Assembly: GCF_030124175.1 (NCBI RefSeq)
Contig: NZ_JASKMT010000024.1
Coordinates: forward strand, 1 to 64,000
Direction of reading: 5' to 3'
Length of the DNA stretch: 64,000 nucleotides
Source of the DNA: Streptomyces sp. 549
GTDB taxonomy: Bacteria > Actinomycetota > Actinomycetes > Streptomycetales > Streptomycetaceae
The notes beneath the pieces are model-generated. The model did no database searches and had not been told where the DNA came from. It saw nothing but the letters and a program-made list of their open reading frames with translations. The position numbers were made by a program, and so were the translations under genes. Shown one piece after another: positions 1-8,377 of the stretch. How positions within the stretch are numbered: position 1 is the first letter of the stretch; the number at the start of each line of letters is the position of its first letter.

Positions 1-26
1 CGGCGACCGTGGCACCCGCTGAGCCC

Positions 27-623
27 TCAGAGCACGCGGCGCCCGCGAAGCCGACTGCCGGGGGCGGCAGGCGTGGGCACGCCGTCGGTGGGCAGCTCCG
101 GCAGGCTGCCGCCCAGCAGGCCGAGGACCAGCTCCAGCACCGCGCCGAGCGCGTCGGTGAGCGCGGTGACGATCGAGGACGGATCGTTCGCGGCGGCGGC
201 CTCCACCAGTGCGTCGACCTTCTTCTGCAGGTCGGCGGCGGACTTGGACACGTCCGCGCCGGGGGCGGCGGCCCGCCGGGCGTCGGCGGCCGGCGCCTGC
301 TCCTGGACCGCGTCCAGCGCGGTCCGCACGGCTGCCTGGTGCTTCGCGGCCTCCTCGGCCGTCAGCTTTCCGCCGTCGGCCTTCAGCACGGCGTCGAACA
401 GGTGGGACACGGGGGTGAGCACCCCGCCGGCCTGGCTCATGGCCCGCACCTGGCCGGCCAGGGCCTCATCCGCGGGCAGGGGGGCGGCGGGGGCCTCCGC
501 CGTGGTGGACTCGGCGCGTGCCATCGCGGGGGTCGCGGCGACCGCCGTTCCGATGGTGCCGAACGCCAGCGCGCCGGCCATGGCGGCCGCGACAGCGGCG
601 GAAGCGGTCATGTTGCTGCGCAT
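27..623 (-). CDS. Secreted protein of unknown function
   Basis: 198 residues. The ATG at 623 is chosen because a GGAGGA ribosome site lies about 8 bases upstream and the N-terminus then reads as a clean signal peptide: short basic start, Ala-rich hydrophobic core, and candidate AVAA or AMA cleavage sites near residues 30-36. The mature part is Ala-rich and probably helical, with short Leu-rich amphipathic stretches and a Pro-rich C-terminus. I recognise no catalytic motif and no family. It is divergent from the SseB-like gene across about 150 bases. Export is well supported by the sequence; any role, such as a cell-wall or spore-surface component, would be a guess. Confidence 0.7.
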   Translation of the reverse strand: MRSNMTASAAVAAAMAGALAFGTIGTAVAATPAMARAESTTAEAPAAPLPADEALAGQVRAMSQAGGVLTPVSHLFDAVLKADGGKLTAEEAAKHQAAVRTALDAVQEQAPAADARRAAAPGADVSKSAADLQKKVDALVEAAAANDPSSIVTALTDALGAVLELVLGLLGGSLPELPTDGVPTPAAPGSRLRGRRVL

Positions 624-761
624 GGGAAGGATTCCTCCGAAAAGCTGCGGGTGGGGACGTGCTCCACTTTTCGAGACATGACAACTTTCCGCAACCGCAC
701 GCTCACGTACGGTGGCAACCGGGTGAGCGGGACCCGGGCACGGCGCGGGCAGCGGCCCGGT

Positions 762-767
762 TAGGGT
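762..767 (+). promoter_or_regulatory. -10 element of a leaderless transcript (TAGGGT)
   Basis: TAGGGT ends 7 bases before the ATG at 775 and no ribosome site lies between them. That spacing puts the transcription start at or next to the start codon, the usual actinobacterial leaderless arrangement. No convincing -35 element is visible. Confidence 0.45.
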
Positions 768-774
768 TCCGCTC

Positions 775-1560
775 ATGACAGTTCCTCAGCAGCCGCAGCA
801 CTTCGGTCCGGGGCACGGCGGTGGCTGGCCCGGCAACGAACTGGAGGAGACCCTCGCCGCCTCCCTGGGCGTGCCCGAGGCAGGTGGCCGGCTGCTGGAG
901 GTGCTGGGACGCAGCAGCCTGTGGGTGCCGCTGCCCGAGGGTGGCGGTCCGGGCAGCCCGAGCATCGACCTGCCCACCGTGCAGCTGGAGGACGGGCCCT
1001 ACGTTCCCGTGTACAGCTCCGAGCAGCAGTTCCTGGAGTGCGTGCGGGTGCGCATGCCGTTCGCCGTGGTGCCCGCCCGCGAGTTCGCCCGCGGCCTGCC
1101 GCCGCAGATCGGCATCGTCGTCAACCCCGAGGGAACGGTCGGCATGCCGCTGCCGCCCGAGGCGGTGGCCGAGCTGTGCCGCGACGGCGGCCTGGAGCGG
1201 CTGCCCGGTGCGCCCAGCGGGGCCCGGATGCGGCTGTTCGAACCCGACTGGCAGGACGACCCGCTGGAGTTCCTGGGCGCCGCCGTGGAGGAGTTCGCCG
1301 CGCTGCCGCAGGTGCGGACCGCCCGCCGGGGGCTCGCCAGCGCCGAGGGCGACCCGCCGGCGCTGTTCGTGGGCGTGGAGCTGGACGTGATCGACCCCGA
1401 GACCCGCCAGGCCGTGCACGACGCCCTGGGTCGCGCCCTGGGCCGGGCGCCGGTGAAGTGGCCGGTGCAGCTGGTGCTGCTGGACGCCGCGCACGACCCG
1501 GTCGTGGACTGGATGCGGGAGTGCGTCCGCACCTTCTACACCCGTGCACCCTCCGCCTGA
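775..1560 (+). CDS. sseB: SseB family protein (enhanced serine sensitivity-like)
   Basis: 261 residues. The N-terminal half resembles the SseB domain (segment around LEVLGRSSLWVPLP, then VYSSEQQFLE and FAVVPAREFARGL) and the C-terminal half resembles the SseB_C domain (VGVELDVIDP, then PVQLVLLDA near the end). In Escherichia coli SseB overproduction alters serine sensitivity; its biochemical role in actinobacteria is unknown. The protein is soluble, with no signal peptide. The ATG at 775 follows a -10-like TAGGGT with 7-base spacing, so it is probably translated without a leader. A second, diverged SseB-like gene lies about 1.1 kb downstream on the same strand, past a secreted wall protein. 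Confidence 0.8.
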   Translation: MTVPQQPQHFGPGHGGGWPGNELEETLAASLGVPEAGGRLLEVLGRSSLWVPLPEGGGPGSPSIDLPTVQLEDGPYVPVYSSEQQFLECVRVRMPFAVVPAREFARGLPPQIGIVVNPEGTVGMPLPPEAVAELCRDGGLERLPGAPSGARMRLFEPDWQDDPLEFLGAAVEEFAALPQVRTARRGLASAEGDPPALFVGVELDVIDPETRQAVHDALGRALGRAPVKWPVQLVLLDAAHDPVVDWMRECVRTFYTRAPSA

Positions 1561-1810
1561 GCGCACCCGGATCGCCCGGCCCGCCCGGAGTTGTGCCGGT
1601 GGCTGCCGACGGGTCGGTTTCGGAAAGGGCTGCCCGCAGAACCACCCGCAACGCGACATGTCTCCCCTGCGCGTCAGGGACCGCCGATCCGGCCCTGCGC
1701 CCCGGCCACATGCTGCATGGGTCGTCACGGCAGGCCCCACGGCACGACCGCACCCCTGTGCGGCGTCAGGCAGCCCCCGCTCATCGTCCCCCCACTGCGC
1801 CTCGGCGTGC

Positions 1811-1841
1811 GATGTCCCAGCAGGTCAGCGGGTGGGACATC
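1811..1841. promoter_or_regulatory. Inverted repeat upstream of the secreted peptidoglycan-binding gene
   Basis: GATGTCCCA (1811-1819) and TGGGACATC (1833-1841) are perfect 9-base arms around a 13-base loop. They sit 120 bases before the ATG at 1962 inside a 400-base gap that has no other recognisable gene. This could be an operator or an mRNA hairpin. I looked for the conserved blocks of the ydaO-type c-di-AMP riboswitch, which often precedes Streptomyces wall hydrolase genes, and did not find them. Confidence 0.4.
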
Positions 1842-1961
1842 CCAGGACGGCGTCACTTCCGTGCCAACCGTGGCCGAGCGTCGCACCGACCCCGCAGGCT
1901 CGTTGCGGAGCCGGCCGGCGCGGTCGGCTCCGACCACCGCACGTCAATCGAGGGGAACAGC

Positions 1962-2414
1962 ATGCGAGCTCTCACGAAGGCACTCGTCAGTGCCACCGCC
2001 GCGGTCGGGATCGCCGCTGGCGGGCTGGCCACCGCGGGCACGGCCATGGCGGCTCCCGCCCCGGCTCAGCAGCAGGCGGCGAGCGCCGACGCCGTCGCAC
2101 CGCTCGCCGTGGTCAACCTGGGACTGAGCACCGCAGAGGCCAAGAAGGTCCAGGACTGGCTGAAGCGGTACCACGGCTACAACGGCGCCAGGGACGGACA
2201 GCTGGGCACCAACAGCTGGAAGGCGTTCCAGCGCGGCCTCGCGAAGCACCACGGCTACCAGGACAAGATCGACGGCATCGTCGGCCCCAACACGGTGAAG
2301 GCGTTGCAGCGCATGCTCAAGAAGCACTGGAACTACAACGGCGCCATCGACGGCATCGCCGGATCGGGGACCCAGGCCGCGTTCAAGCGGTTCGCCAACG
2401 GAAACCCCACCTGA
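1962..2414 (+). CDS. Small secreted peptidoglycan-binding protein
   Basis: 150 residues. An AGGGG ribosome site precedes the ATG at 1962. Residues 1-30 are a Sec signal peptide ending in TAMA-AP. The mature part holds three tandem copies of a roughly 27-residue unit (pattern YNG/YQD-x-IDG-x-x-G-x-x-T-x-x-A-x-x-R), which is the PG_binding_1 fold repeated. There is no catalytic domain, so it probably binds wall peptidoglycan as a free module or inhibitor instead of cutting it. A strong hairpin terminator follows the stop codon, so the gene is probably monocistronic. The ligand is inferred from the domain only. Confidence 0.8.
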   Translation: MRALTKALVSATAAVGIAAGGLATAGTAMAAPAPAQQQAASADAVAPLAVVNLGLSTAEAKKVQDWLKRYHGYNGARDGQLGTNSWKAFQRGLAKHHGYQDKIDGIVGPNTVKALQRMLKKHWNYNGAIDGIAGSGTQAAFKRFANGNPT

Positions 2415-2445
2415 GCAACTGCCCGACCGCTCCCACCACACGCGC

Positions 2446-2484
2446 CGCGGCCCGTCCCCCCCGTAAGGGTGGGGACGGGCCGCG
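2446..2484 (+). terminator. Hairpin terminator after the peptidoglycan-binding gene
   Basis: A 14-bp perfect GC stem (2446-2459 with 2471-2484) continues inward as CCC/GGG around a GTAA loop. There is no U tract, which is common for Streptomyces terminators. Confidence 0.75.
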
Positions 2485-2550
2485 TGCCTGTGCCGGCGGT
2501 GGTCGTCTGCCCGCATCGGGAAAGCACAGAGAGCACCGACAGGGCCAAGC

Positions 2551-2595
2551 TGAGTACCCGTGCTCATTCCTGCCGAGTAGGTGGTTGAGTACCCG
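2551..2595. repeat. Direct repeat TGAGTACCCG, two copies
   Basis: TGAGTACCCG occurs at 2551-2560 and again at 2586-2595, 35 bases apart, just upstream of the putative start region for the second SseB-like gene. This may be a pair of regulator half-sites. On the minus strand each copy contains GGGTAC, similar to a SigB-type -10, but no minus-strand gene follows. Confidence 0.35.
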
Positions 2596-2617
2596 CAGCG
2601 CTGCCGTCCCCGCCTCG

Positions 2618-2707
2618 TAAGCTGGTTGGATGTCGACGGCGGGGTGCAGACGCGTGCCCTGGGCAGTGACCGAAGTCGAGAAGGGCGGCCAGGGTGAGCG
2701 CGGGTGA
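2618..2707 (+). CDS. Possible leaderless upstream ORF (25 codons)
   Basis: TAAGCT (2618-2623), a good -10, is followed after 6 bases by ATG at 2630. The reading frame runs 25 codons to TGA at 2705-2707 and overlaps the GTG start of the SseB-like gene (2694) by 14 bases in another frame. Translation of this short frame would carry ribosomes onto the downstream start. The peptide has no recognisable motif. The feature spans from the -10; the frame itself is 2630-2707. Confidence 0.3.
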
Positions 2708-3461
2708 GAGCGTGGAGCAGCTGCTGCGCCAGGTGGCACCGGGCCGGTACGACACCTACGAGGAACTGCTGCGCCGGCTCGCGTCCGGGCAGGTCTGGAT
2801 GCTGCTGTGGCACGGCCGCCCCGGCGCCCCCGACGCGCAGTACGGGAACATGGAGGTCGGCGGGCACGGCTACGCGCCCTGCGTGACGTCCGCCCAGGAG
2901 CTGGCCGCCTCCGGCTGGAACCGTGCCCACGAGGTCGTCACCGGCCGTGACGTGGCGGCCGCGCTCTACCCCGACCGCTGGGGGCTGTGGCTCAACCCGC
3001 ACGTGCCCGGCGGCGGCGTCGGGGTGCCCTGGCTGGACCTTCGCCGCATGGCGGGCGGCCTGGAGCGGCTGCCGGCCGGCCCGCTGCGGATCAGCGAACC
3101 CGCGCTGGAGATCCCGCACTTCTACGCCCAGCTCATGCACAACGCGCAGCGCACCCCCGCGGTGCGCAGCCTGCGCCGGGCGTGGGTGCAGCCCGCGCTG
3201 GGGGTGGCGTACCTGGTCATCGGCCTCGACCTGTACGACACCGGCCGCCCGGCGGTGGACTCGGTGCGCTCGATGATGGAGCAGTCCGTCGCGGCCGTGC
3301 CCGACGGCCTGCCCGTGTCGACGGTCGCGATGTCCGACGACTACGACCCGGTCGCGATGTGGCTGCGCGCCAACTCCCGTCCGTTCTTCGACCGCGACGC
3401 GCACGGTCCGGCACCGGCCGCGGCACCCGGTTACGGATACGGCTACCCGCGGGCGTACTGA
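2694..3461 (+). CDS. SseB-like protein, second copy
   Basis: 255 residues from GTG 2694, preceded by AAGGGCGG. It has the same two-part layout as the gene at 775 (an N-terminal part with TYEELLRRLASGQVWMLLWHG, a C-terminal part with AYLVIGLDLYD) but is clearly diverged. The last 20 residues are a Gly/Tyr-rich tail (GYGYGYP). No signal peptide or membrane segment is seen. Family membership is inferred from the shared pattern, and the function is unknown. A 25-codon leaderless frame overlaps its start and may couple its translation. Confidence 0.7.
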   Translation: MSAGESVEQLLRQVAPGRYDTYEELLRRLASGQVWMLLWHGRPGAPDAQYGNMEVGGHGYAPCVTSAQELAASGWNRAHEVVTGRDVAAALYPDRWGLWLNPHVPGGGVGVPWLDLRRMAGGLERLPAGPLRISEPALEIPHFYAQLMHNAQRTPAVRSLRRAWVQPALGVAYLVIGLDLYDTGRPAVDSVRSMMEQSVAAVPDGLPVSTVAMSDDYDPVAMWLRANSRPFFDRDAHGPAPAAAPGYGYGYPRAY

Positions 3462-3572
3462 CATCACGGCAGGTAGCGGACGCGCGCGATCCGATTGCGG
3501 GGTATTGCCCGCTTAACCGCCAACTCCCGTCAGCAGCAGGGTCTCAGCTCGGTATCACCGACATGCGGACGG

Positions 3573-3602
3573 TTCACACCTCTGTCTGTACACGGCTAAT
3601 GT
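3573..3602 (+). promoter_or_regulatory. Candidate promoter of the peptide ABC operon
   Basis: TTCACA (3573-3578), an 18-base spacer, then TAATGT (3597-3602). Transcription would start near 3609, giving a leader of about 40 bases with the GAGGTGG ribosome site before ATG 3649. Confidence 0.5.
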
Positions 3603-3648
3603 TCGGGCGACCAATGTCGGCACCACCACATCACCCCCGAGGTGGACC

Positions 3649-5310
3649 ATGCGAATGAAGAGTTCCAGGGTCGTTCAGACGATCGCGGCCACCCTCGCGG
3701 TGGGTGTGATCGCCACTGGATGCAGCAGCGAGCGCGACGGAGAGGCCAGCAACGACAAGCCCTTCGTCTTCGGCGCCGCGGGCGACCCGGCCTCTCTCGA
3801 CCCGTCCCTCGCCAGTGACGGCGAGACCTACCGCGTCACCCGCCAGGCGTTCGAGGCCCTGCTGGAGCACGAGTCCGGCGGCAGCGAGATCGTCGGCGGC
3901 CTGGCCGAGGAGTGGTCCAGCAACGACGCCGGCACCGAGTGGACGTTCAACCTGCGCAAGGGCGTCAAGTTCCACGACGGTGAGGACCTCAACGCCGCGG
4001 CCGTCTGCAAGAACTACGACCGCTGGTACAACTGGGAGGGCACCTACCAGCTCGACGCCCTGTCGTACTACTGGCAGAAGGTCTTCGGCGGTTTCGCGAA
4101 GAACGAGAACAAGGACATCCCCGAGAGCAACTACGACGGTTGCACCGCCGAGGACGACTCCACCGTCGTCATCAAGGTGAAGAAGGCGACCGCGAACCTC
4201 CCGGGCGGCTTCTCGCTCCAGGCGCTGGCCATCCACTCGCCGAAGTCGATCGACGCCTACGACAAGGACAAGGCGTCCGGCAAGGGCGACTCGATCAGCT
4301 ACCCGAAGTACAGCCAGGAGGCCGGCACGGTCGCCGGTACCGGCCCGTTCAAGATCTCCTCCTGGAACAAGGGCAACAAGGAAGTCACCCTCGAGAAGTT
4401 CGACGACTACTGGGGTGACAAGGCGGGTGTCGGCAAGCTCGTCTTCCGCACCATCGACGAGGAGGCCGCCCGCCGCCAGGCGCTGCAGGCCGGCAACATC
4501 CAGGGCTACGACCTGGTCGCCCCGTCGGACGTCGCCACGCTGGAGAAGGACGGCTTCCAGGTCCCGGTCCGCGACGTCTTCAACATCTTCTACCTGGCGT
4601 TCACGGAGGAGGCCAACAAGGCCTTCGCCAAGAAGGACGTGAGGCAGGCGATCGCGCACGCGATCGACCGCAAGAACATCGTGGACACCCAGCTGCCCGA
4701 CGGCGGCAAGGTCGCGACCCAGTTCATGCCGGACACCATCGACGGCTTCTCGGACAAGGTCACCACCTACGACCACGACCCGAAGAAGGCCAAGGACCTG
4801 CTCGCCAAGGCCGGTGAGGAGAACCTGAAGGTCAACTTCTGCTACCCGACCGAGGTCACCCGCCCGTACATGCCGGCCCCGGCCGACATGTTCGAGATCA
4901 TGAAGGCCGACCTGGAGAAGGCCGGCGTCTCGGTCACCCCGAAGCCGATGAAGTGGACCCCGGACTACATCGACACCACCCGCGACGGTGGATGCGAGAT
5001 GTACCTGCTCGGCTGGACCGGTGACTTCAACGACGGCTACAACTTCATCGGCACCTGGTTCGGCGGCTACCAGAAGGAGTGGGGCTTCCGCGACGACAAG
5101 GTCTTCGACGCGGTGAAGGAAGCAGGCTCCGAGCCGGTCACGGAGAAGCGGGTCGAGCTCTACAAGAAGGCCAACGAGGTCATCATGGACTACCTCCCCG
5201 GTGTCCCGATCTCCTCGTCGCCGCCCTCGATCGCCTTCGCCAAGAACGTCAACCCGCCGGAGGTCTCCCCGCTGACGCAGGAGAACTTCGCCGAGGCCTC
5301 GTTCAAGTAG
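3649..5310 (+). CDS. Peptide ABC transporter substrate-binding lipoprotein (family 5)
   Basis: 553 residues. The N-terminus has basic residues, a hydrophobic stretch and the lipobox IATGC with Cys25 as the lipidated residue, so the mature protein is tethered outside the membrane. The body is SBP_bac_5 (DppA/OppA type): GGLAEEWSSN, WTFNLRKGVKFHDG, GTGPFKI and AIDRKNIV are typical family stretches. It binds peptides and delivers them to the two permeases downstream. GAGGTGG before ATG 3649 decides the start. It leads a five-gene operon and is followed by a 15-bp hairpin likely to set it at higher transcript level than the rest. By position it matches the S. coelicolor SCO5476-5480 oligopeptide transporter region; that link is from memory. 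Confidence 0.9.
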   Translation: MRMKSSRVVQTIAATLAVGVIATGCSSERDGEASNDKPFVFGAAGDPASLDPSLASDGETYRVTRQAFEALLEHESGGSEIVGGLAEEWSSNDAGTEWTFNLRKGVKFHDGEDLNAAAVCKNYDRWYNWEGTYQLDALSYYWQKVFGGFAKNENKDIPESNYDGCTAEDDSTVVIKVKKATANLPGGFSLQALAIHSPKSIDAYDKDKASGKGDSISYPKYSQEAGTVAGTGPFKISSWNKGNKEVTLEKFDDYWGDKAGVGKLVFRTIDEEAARRQALQAGNIQGYDLVAPSDVATLEKDGFQVPVRDVFNIFYLAFTEEANKAFAKKDVRQAIAHAIDRKNIVDTQLPDGGKVATQFMPDTIDGFSDKVTTYDHDPKKAKDLLAKAGEENLKVNFCYPTEVTRPYMPAPADMFEIMKADLEKAGVSVTPKPMKWTPDYIDTTRDGGCEMYLLGWTGDFNDGYNFIGTWFGGYQKEWGFRDDKVFDAVKEAGSEPVTEKRVELYKKANEVIMDYLPGVPISSSPPSIAFAKNVNPPEVSPLTQENFAEASFK

Positions 5311-5325
5311 CACGCACTCGCGCAG

Positions 5326-5364
5326 GGTCCGCCCGGCCACAGCACGACCGTGGCCGGGCGGACC
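5326..5364 (+). terminator. Intercistronic hairpin between binding protein and permease
   Basis: Perfect 15-bp stem (5326-5340 with 5350-5364) and 9-base loop, starting 16 bases after the binding-protein stop and without a U tract. Its position inside an operon suggests partial termination or 3'-end protection, so that the binding protein is made in excess over the membrane parts. Confidence 0.75.
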
Positions 5365-5395
5365 TGCCCATGAATGAAGAAAGGGGCATCGCGGG

Positions 5396-6400
5396 GTGTT
5401 GCGTCTCGTCGTCCGAAGACTGCTGCAACTCGTTCCCACCCTGCTCGGCCTGTCGGTTCTGCTCTTCCTGTGGCTGAACCGGCTTCCCGGCGGCCCGGCG
5501 GCAGCGATGCTGGGTGAGCGGGCCACCGCCGAGGACAAGGCACGCATCGAGGCCGCACTCGGCCTCGACCAGCCGGTGTGGGTGCAGTACGGCAGATTCC
5601 TCAAGCGCCTGTCCGAACTGGACCTGGGCACGTCCTCGCAGACCGGCCAGCCGGTGCTGGAGGAGTTCACCCGGCGTTTCCCCGCCACGGTCGAACTCGG
5701 TGTCACCGCCATGATCATCGCGATCGCCGTCGGCATCCCGCTGGGCTACTTCGCCGCCCGGCGCCGCGGCAGCTGGCTCGACGTGAGCGCGGTGTCCGGC
5801 TCGCTGCTGGGCATCTGCATCCCGGTGTTCTTCCTCGCCTTCATCCTGAAGGCGATCTTCGCCGTCCAGCTCCACTGGTTCCCCAGCGACGGACGGCAGA
5901 GCACCGGCATCAACGCCACCGAGGTCACCGGGTTCTACACCCTGGACGGGCTGCTCACCGGCGAGTTCGACGCGACCTGGGACGCGCTGATGCACCTGGT
6001 GCTGCCCGCGCTGGCGCTCGCCTCGATCCCGCTGGCGATCATCACGCGCATGACCCGGGCCAGCGTGCTGGAGGTGCTCGGCGAGGACTACGTCCGCACC
6101 GCCGAGGCCAAGGGCCTCAAGCAGTCCGTGGTGCGGGTGCGGCACGTGCTGCGCAACGCCCTGCTGCCCGTGGTCACCGCCATCGGCCTGATGACCGGCG
6201 GTCTGCTTTCCGGAGCGGTCCTCACCGAGTCGGTCTTCGCCTTCGGCGGTATCGGCTCCTTCATCCGAACCGCCATCGACGCCCGGGACTACCCGGTGCT
6301 GGTCGGATTCATCATGTTCATCGCGATGACGTACGTGTTCATCAACCTGCTGGTTGACATCGCGTACAGCGTCATCGATCCGAGAGTGCGGGTGCACTGA
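5396..6400 (+). CDS. Peptide ABC transporter permease, DppB type
   Basis: 334 residues from GTG 5396; the only upstream Shine-Dalgarno-like run is AAGGGG about 10 bases away. It begins with the DppB/OppB signature (LRLVVRRLLQLVPTLLGLS) and has six predicted membrane segments. The EAA loop contacting the ATPases is around YVRTAEAKGLKQSVVRVRHVLRN, near residues 235-255. The stop codon overlaps the next ATG in ATGA, so translation of the two permeases is coupled and equimolar assembly is likely. Confidence 0.9.
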   Translation: MLRLVVRRLLQLVPTLLGLSVLLFLWLNRLPGGPAAAMLGERATAEDKARIEAALGLDQPVWVQYGRFLKRLSELDLGTSSQTGQPVLEEFTRRFPATVELGVTAMIIAIAVGIPLGYFAARRRGSWLDVSAVSGSLLGICIPVFFLAFILKAIFAVQLHWFPSDGRQSTGINATEVTGFYTLDGLLTGEFDATWDALMHLVLPALALASIPLAIITRMTRASVLEVLGEDYVRTAEAKGLKQSVVRVRHVLRNALLPVVTAIGLMTGGLLSGAVLTESVFAFGGIGSFIRTAIDARDYPVLVGFIMFIAMTYVFINLLVDIAYSVIDPRVRVH

Positions 6401-7359
6401 TGAGCCTCACGTCCAAGAAGACGGACAAGATCGACCGGCTCGCCGAGCTCACCGCACAGTCGGAGTCCACCACCGGCGCCAGCCTGTGGGTGGTGGCGAT
6501 GCGCCGCCTGAGGACCAGCAAGATGGCCCTCGTCGGCGCCTGCGTCATCGGCGTGTTCGTGATCCTCGCGGTCATCGGCCCGTGGATAGCCCCCTACGAC
6601 CCGGCGCAGATGTGGCGCGGCGAGGTGTTCCGCAACCGCGGCATATTCATCGGCCCGCGCGCGGAGAACTGGCTCGGCCTGGACCACCTGGGACGGGACG
6701 TCTACTCCCGCATGCTGGTCGGCGCCCGGCAGACGCTGCTGGTCGGTGTCGTCGCGACGCTGCTCGGCTTCACGATCGGCGCGCTCATCGGCGGTGCCTC
6801 CGGTGCCGCACTGACCCTGGGCGGACGGATCGGCCAGCGGGTCGACGCCGTCATCATGCGGTTCATCGACATGATGCTGGCCCTGCCCTCCCTGCTGCTC
6901 GCGGTCAGCATCGCCGCGGTGCTCGGCCAGAGCCTCACCACCGTCATGATCGCGGTGGGTGTCGTGCAGATCCCCGTCTTCGCCCGCCTGCTGCGCGGTG
7001 CGATGCTGGCCCAGGGCAACTCCGACTACGTGCTCGCCGCCAAGGCGCTCGGCGTGCGCAAGCGCCGGATCGTGCTGTCGCAGATCCTGCCCAACTCGCT
7101 CAGCCCGGTCATCGTCCAGGCCACCCTGAGCCTGGCCACCGCCATCATCGAGGCCGCCGCCCTGTCCTACCTGGGACTGGGCAACCCGGACGCGTCCGTG
7201 CCCGAGTGGGGCGTCATGCTCGCCCAGGCGCAGACGTTCTTCGACACCGCCCCGATGCTCGCGGTCTACCCCGCGGTCGGCATCATCATCACCGCTCTCG
7301 GCTTCACCCTGCTCGGCGAGGCCATGCGGGAAGCCCTCGACCCGAAACTGCGGAGCTGA
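6400..7359 (+). CDS. Peptide ABC transporter permease, DppC type
   Basis: 319 residues. It starts at the ATGA overlap with the first permease. An N-terminal cytoplasmic stretch of about 40 residues precedes the OppC_N segment (MRRLRTSKMALVGACVIG), followed by the periplasmic motif WLGLDHLGRDVYSRML and the EAA loop around YVLAAKALGVRKRRIVLSQILPN. Six membrane segments are expected. It forms the heterodimeric channel with the preceding permease and is followed after 4 bases by the first ATPase gene. Confidence 0.9.
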   Translation: MSLTSKKTDKIDRLAELTAQSESTTGASLWVVAMRRLRTSKMALVGACVIGVFVILAVIGPWIAPYDPAQMWRGEVFRNRGIFIGPRAENWLGLDHLGRDVYSRMLVGARQTLLVGVVATLLGFTIGALIGGASGAALTLGGRIGQRVDAVIMRFIDMMLALPSLLLAVSIAAVLGQSLTTVMIAVGVVQIPVFARLLRGAMLAQGNSDYVLAAKALGVRKRRIVLSQILPNSLSPVIVQATLSLATAIIEAAALSYLGLGNPDASVPEWGVMLAQAQTFFDTAPMLAVYPAVGIIITALGFTLLGEAMREALDPKLRS

Positions 7360-7363
7360 TGTC

Positions 7364-8377
7364 ATGTCGCTGCTTTCCGTGGACGAACTGACCGTCACCT
7401 TCACCGGGCGCGGGCACCGCGACGTGCGTGCCGTCTCCGGCGTCTCCTTCTCCGTCGACCAGGGCCAAGTGGTGGGCCTGGTCGGGGAGTCGGGGTGCGG
7501 CAAGAGCGTCACCTCGCTGGCCCTGATGGGTCTGCTGCCCAGCCGCGGCACCACCGTCGGCGGCCGGGCCGACTTCGACGGCACCGACCTGTTCTCCCTG
7601 AGCAAGGCGCGGATGCGGGACCTTCGCGGCTCCCAGCTCGCGATGATCTTCCAGGACCCGCTGTCCTCGCTGAACCCGGTGGTCCCCATCGGGGTGCAGG
7701 TCACCGAGATCCTGGCCAGGCACCGCGGCATGAAGGGGGAGGCGGCCCGCAAGGAGGCCGCCTCGCTGCTGGAGCGGGTCGGCATTCCTGACCCGACGCG
7801 GCGCCTCAAGGAGTACCCGCACCAGCTCTCCGGCGGCATGCGGCAGCGCGCCCTGATCGCCATGGCGGTCGCCTGCGCGCCCCGCCTGCTGATCGCCGAC
7901 GAGCCGACCACCGCGCTGGACGTCACCATCCAGGCGCAGATCCTGGAACTGCTCAAGGAGCTCGTCGACCAGGAGGGCACCGCCCTGCTGATGATCACCC
8001 ACGACCTGGGGGTCGTCGCCGGGCTCTGCGACCAGGTGAACGTGCTCTACGCCGGCAAGGTCGTCGAGTCGGCCGAGCGCCGGCCGCTGTTCGCGCACCC
8101 CACCCACCCCTACGCGCACGGCCTGCTGGGGTCGATCCCCCGGCTGGACGCGCCGCGCGGTGAGCCGCTGAACCCCATCCGCGGTTCCATCAACGACCAG
8201 ATCGCCTGGGCCGACGGCTGCGCCTTCGCGCCCCGCTGCGACTTCTACACCCTGGAGTGCCTCGAGGGCACGCCGGCACTGACCGAACCGCGGGCCGCCG
8301 GCCACCAGGTCCGATGCGTCAACCCGGTGATGCCGCAGCGCGACACCGGCCTGGAGAAGACGGAGGCCGGCACATGA
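7364..8377 (+). CDS. Peptide ABC transporter ATPase, DppD type
   Basis: 337 residues. Walker A GESGCGKS lies near residue 41, the signature LSGGMRQR near 156 and Walker B LLIADEP near 177. The C-terminal oligopeptide-ATPase extension (PHPTHPYAHGLL, then a Cys cluster around CAFAPRCDFYTLEC) is the four-Cys region typical of DppD/OppD proteins that can carry an Fe-S cluster. It powers uptake with the second ATPase, whose ATG overlaps this stop. Confidence 0.92.
   Translation: MSLLSVDELTVTFTGRGHRDVRAVSGVSFSVDQGQVVGLVGESGCGKSVTSLALMGLLPSRGTTVGGRADFDGTDLFSLSKARMRDLRGSQLAMIFQDPLSSLNPVVPIGVQVTEILARHRGMKGEAARKEAASLLERVGIPDPTRRLKEYPHQLSGGMRQRALIAMAVACAPRLLIADEPTTALDVTIQAQILELLKELVDQEGTALLMITHDLGVVAGLCDQVNVLYAGKVVESAERRPLFAHPTHPYAHGLLGSIPRLDAPRGEPLNPIRGSINDQIAWADGCAFAPRCDFYTLECLEGTPALTEPRAAGHQVRCVNPVMPQRDTGLEKTEAGT

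Noticed and set aside
1561..1961. c-di-AMP (ydaO-type) riboswitch upstream of the secreted peptidoglycan-binding gene
   Set aside because: The characteristic conserved blocks were not found; only an inverted repeat is present.
3631..5736. 701-codon minus-strand frame opposite the peptide-binding protein gene
   Set aside because: Low-complexity Val/Leu/Asp/Arg translation, no ribosome site; the sense strand encodes a clear SBP_bac_5 lipoprotein.
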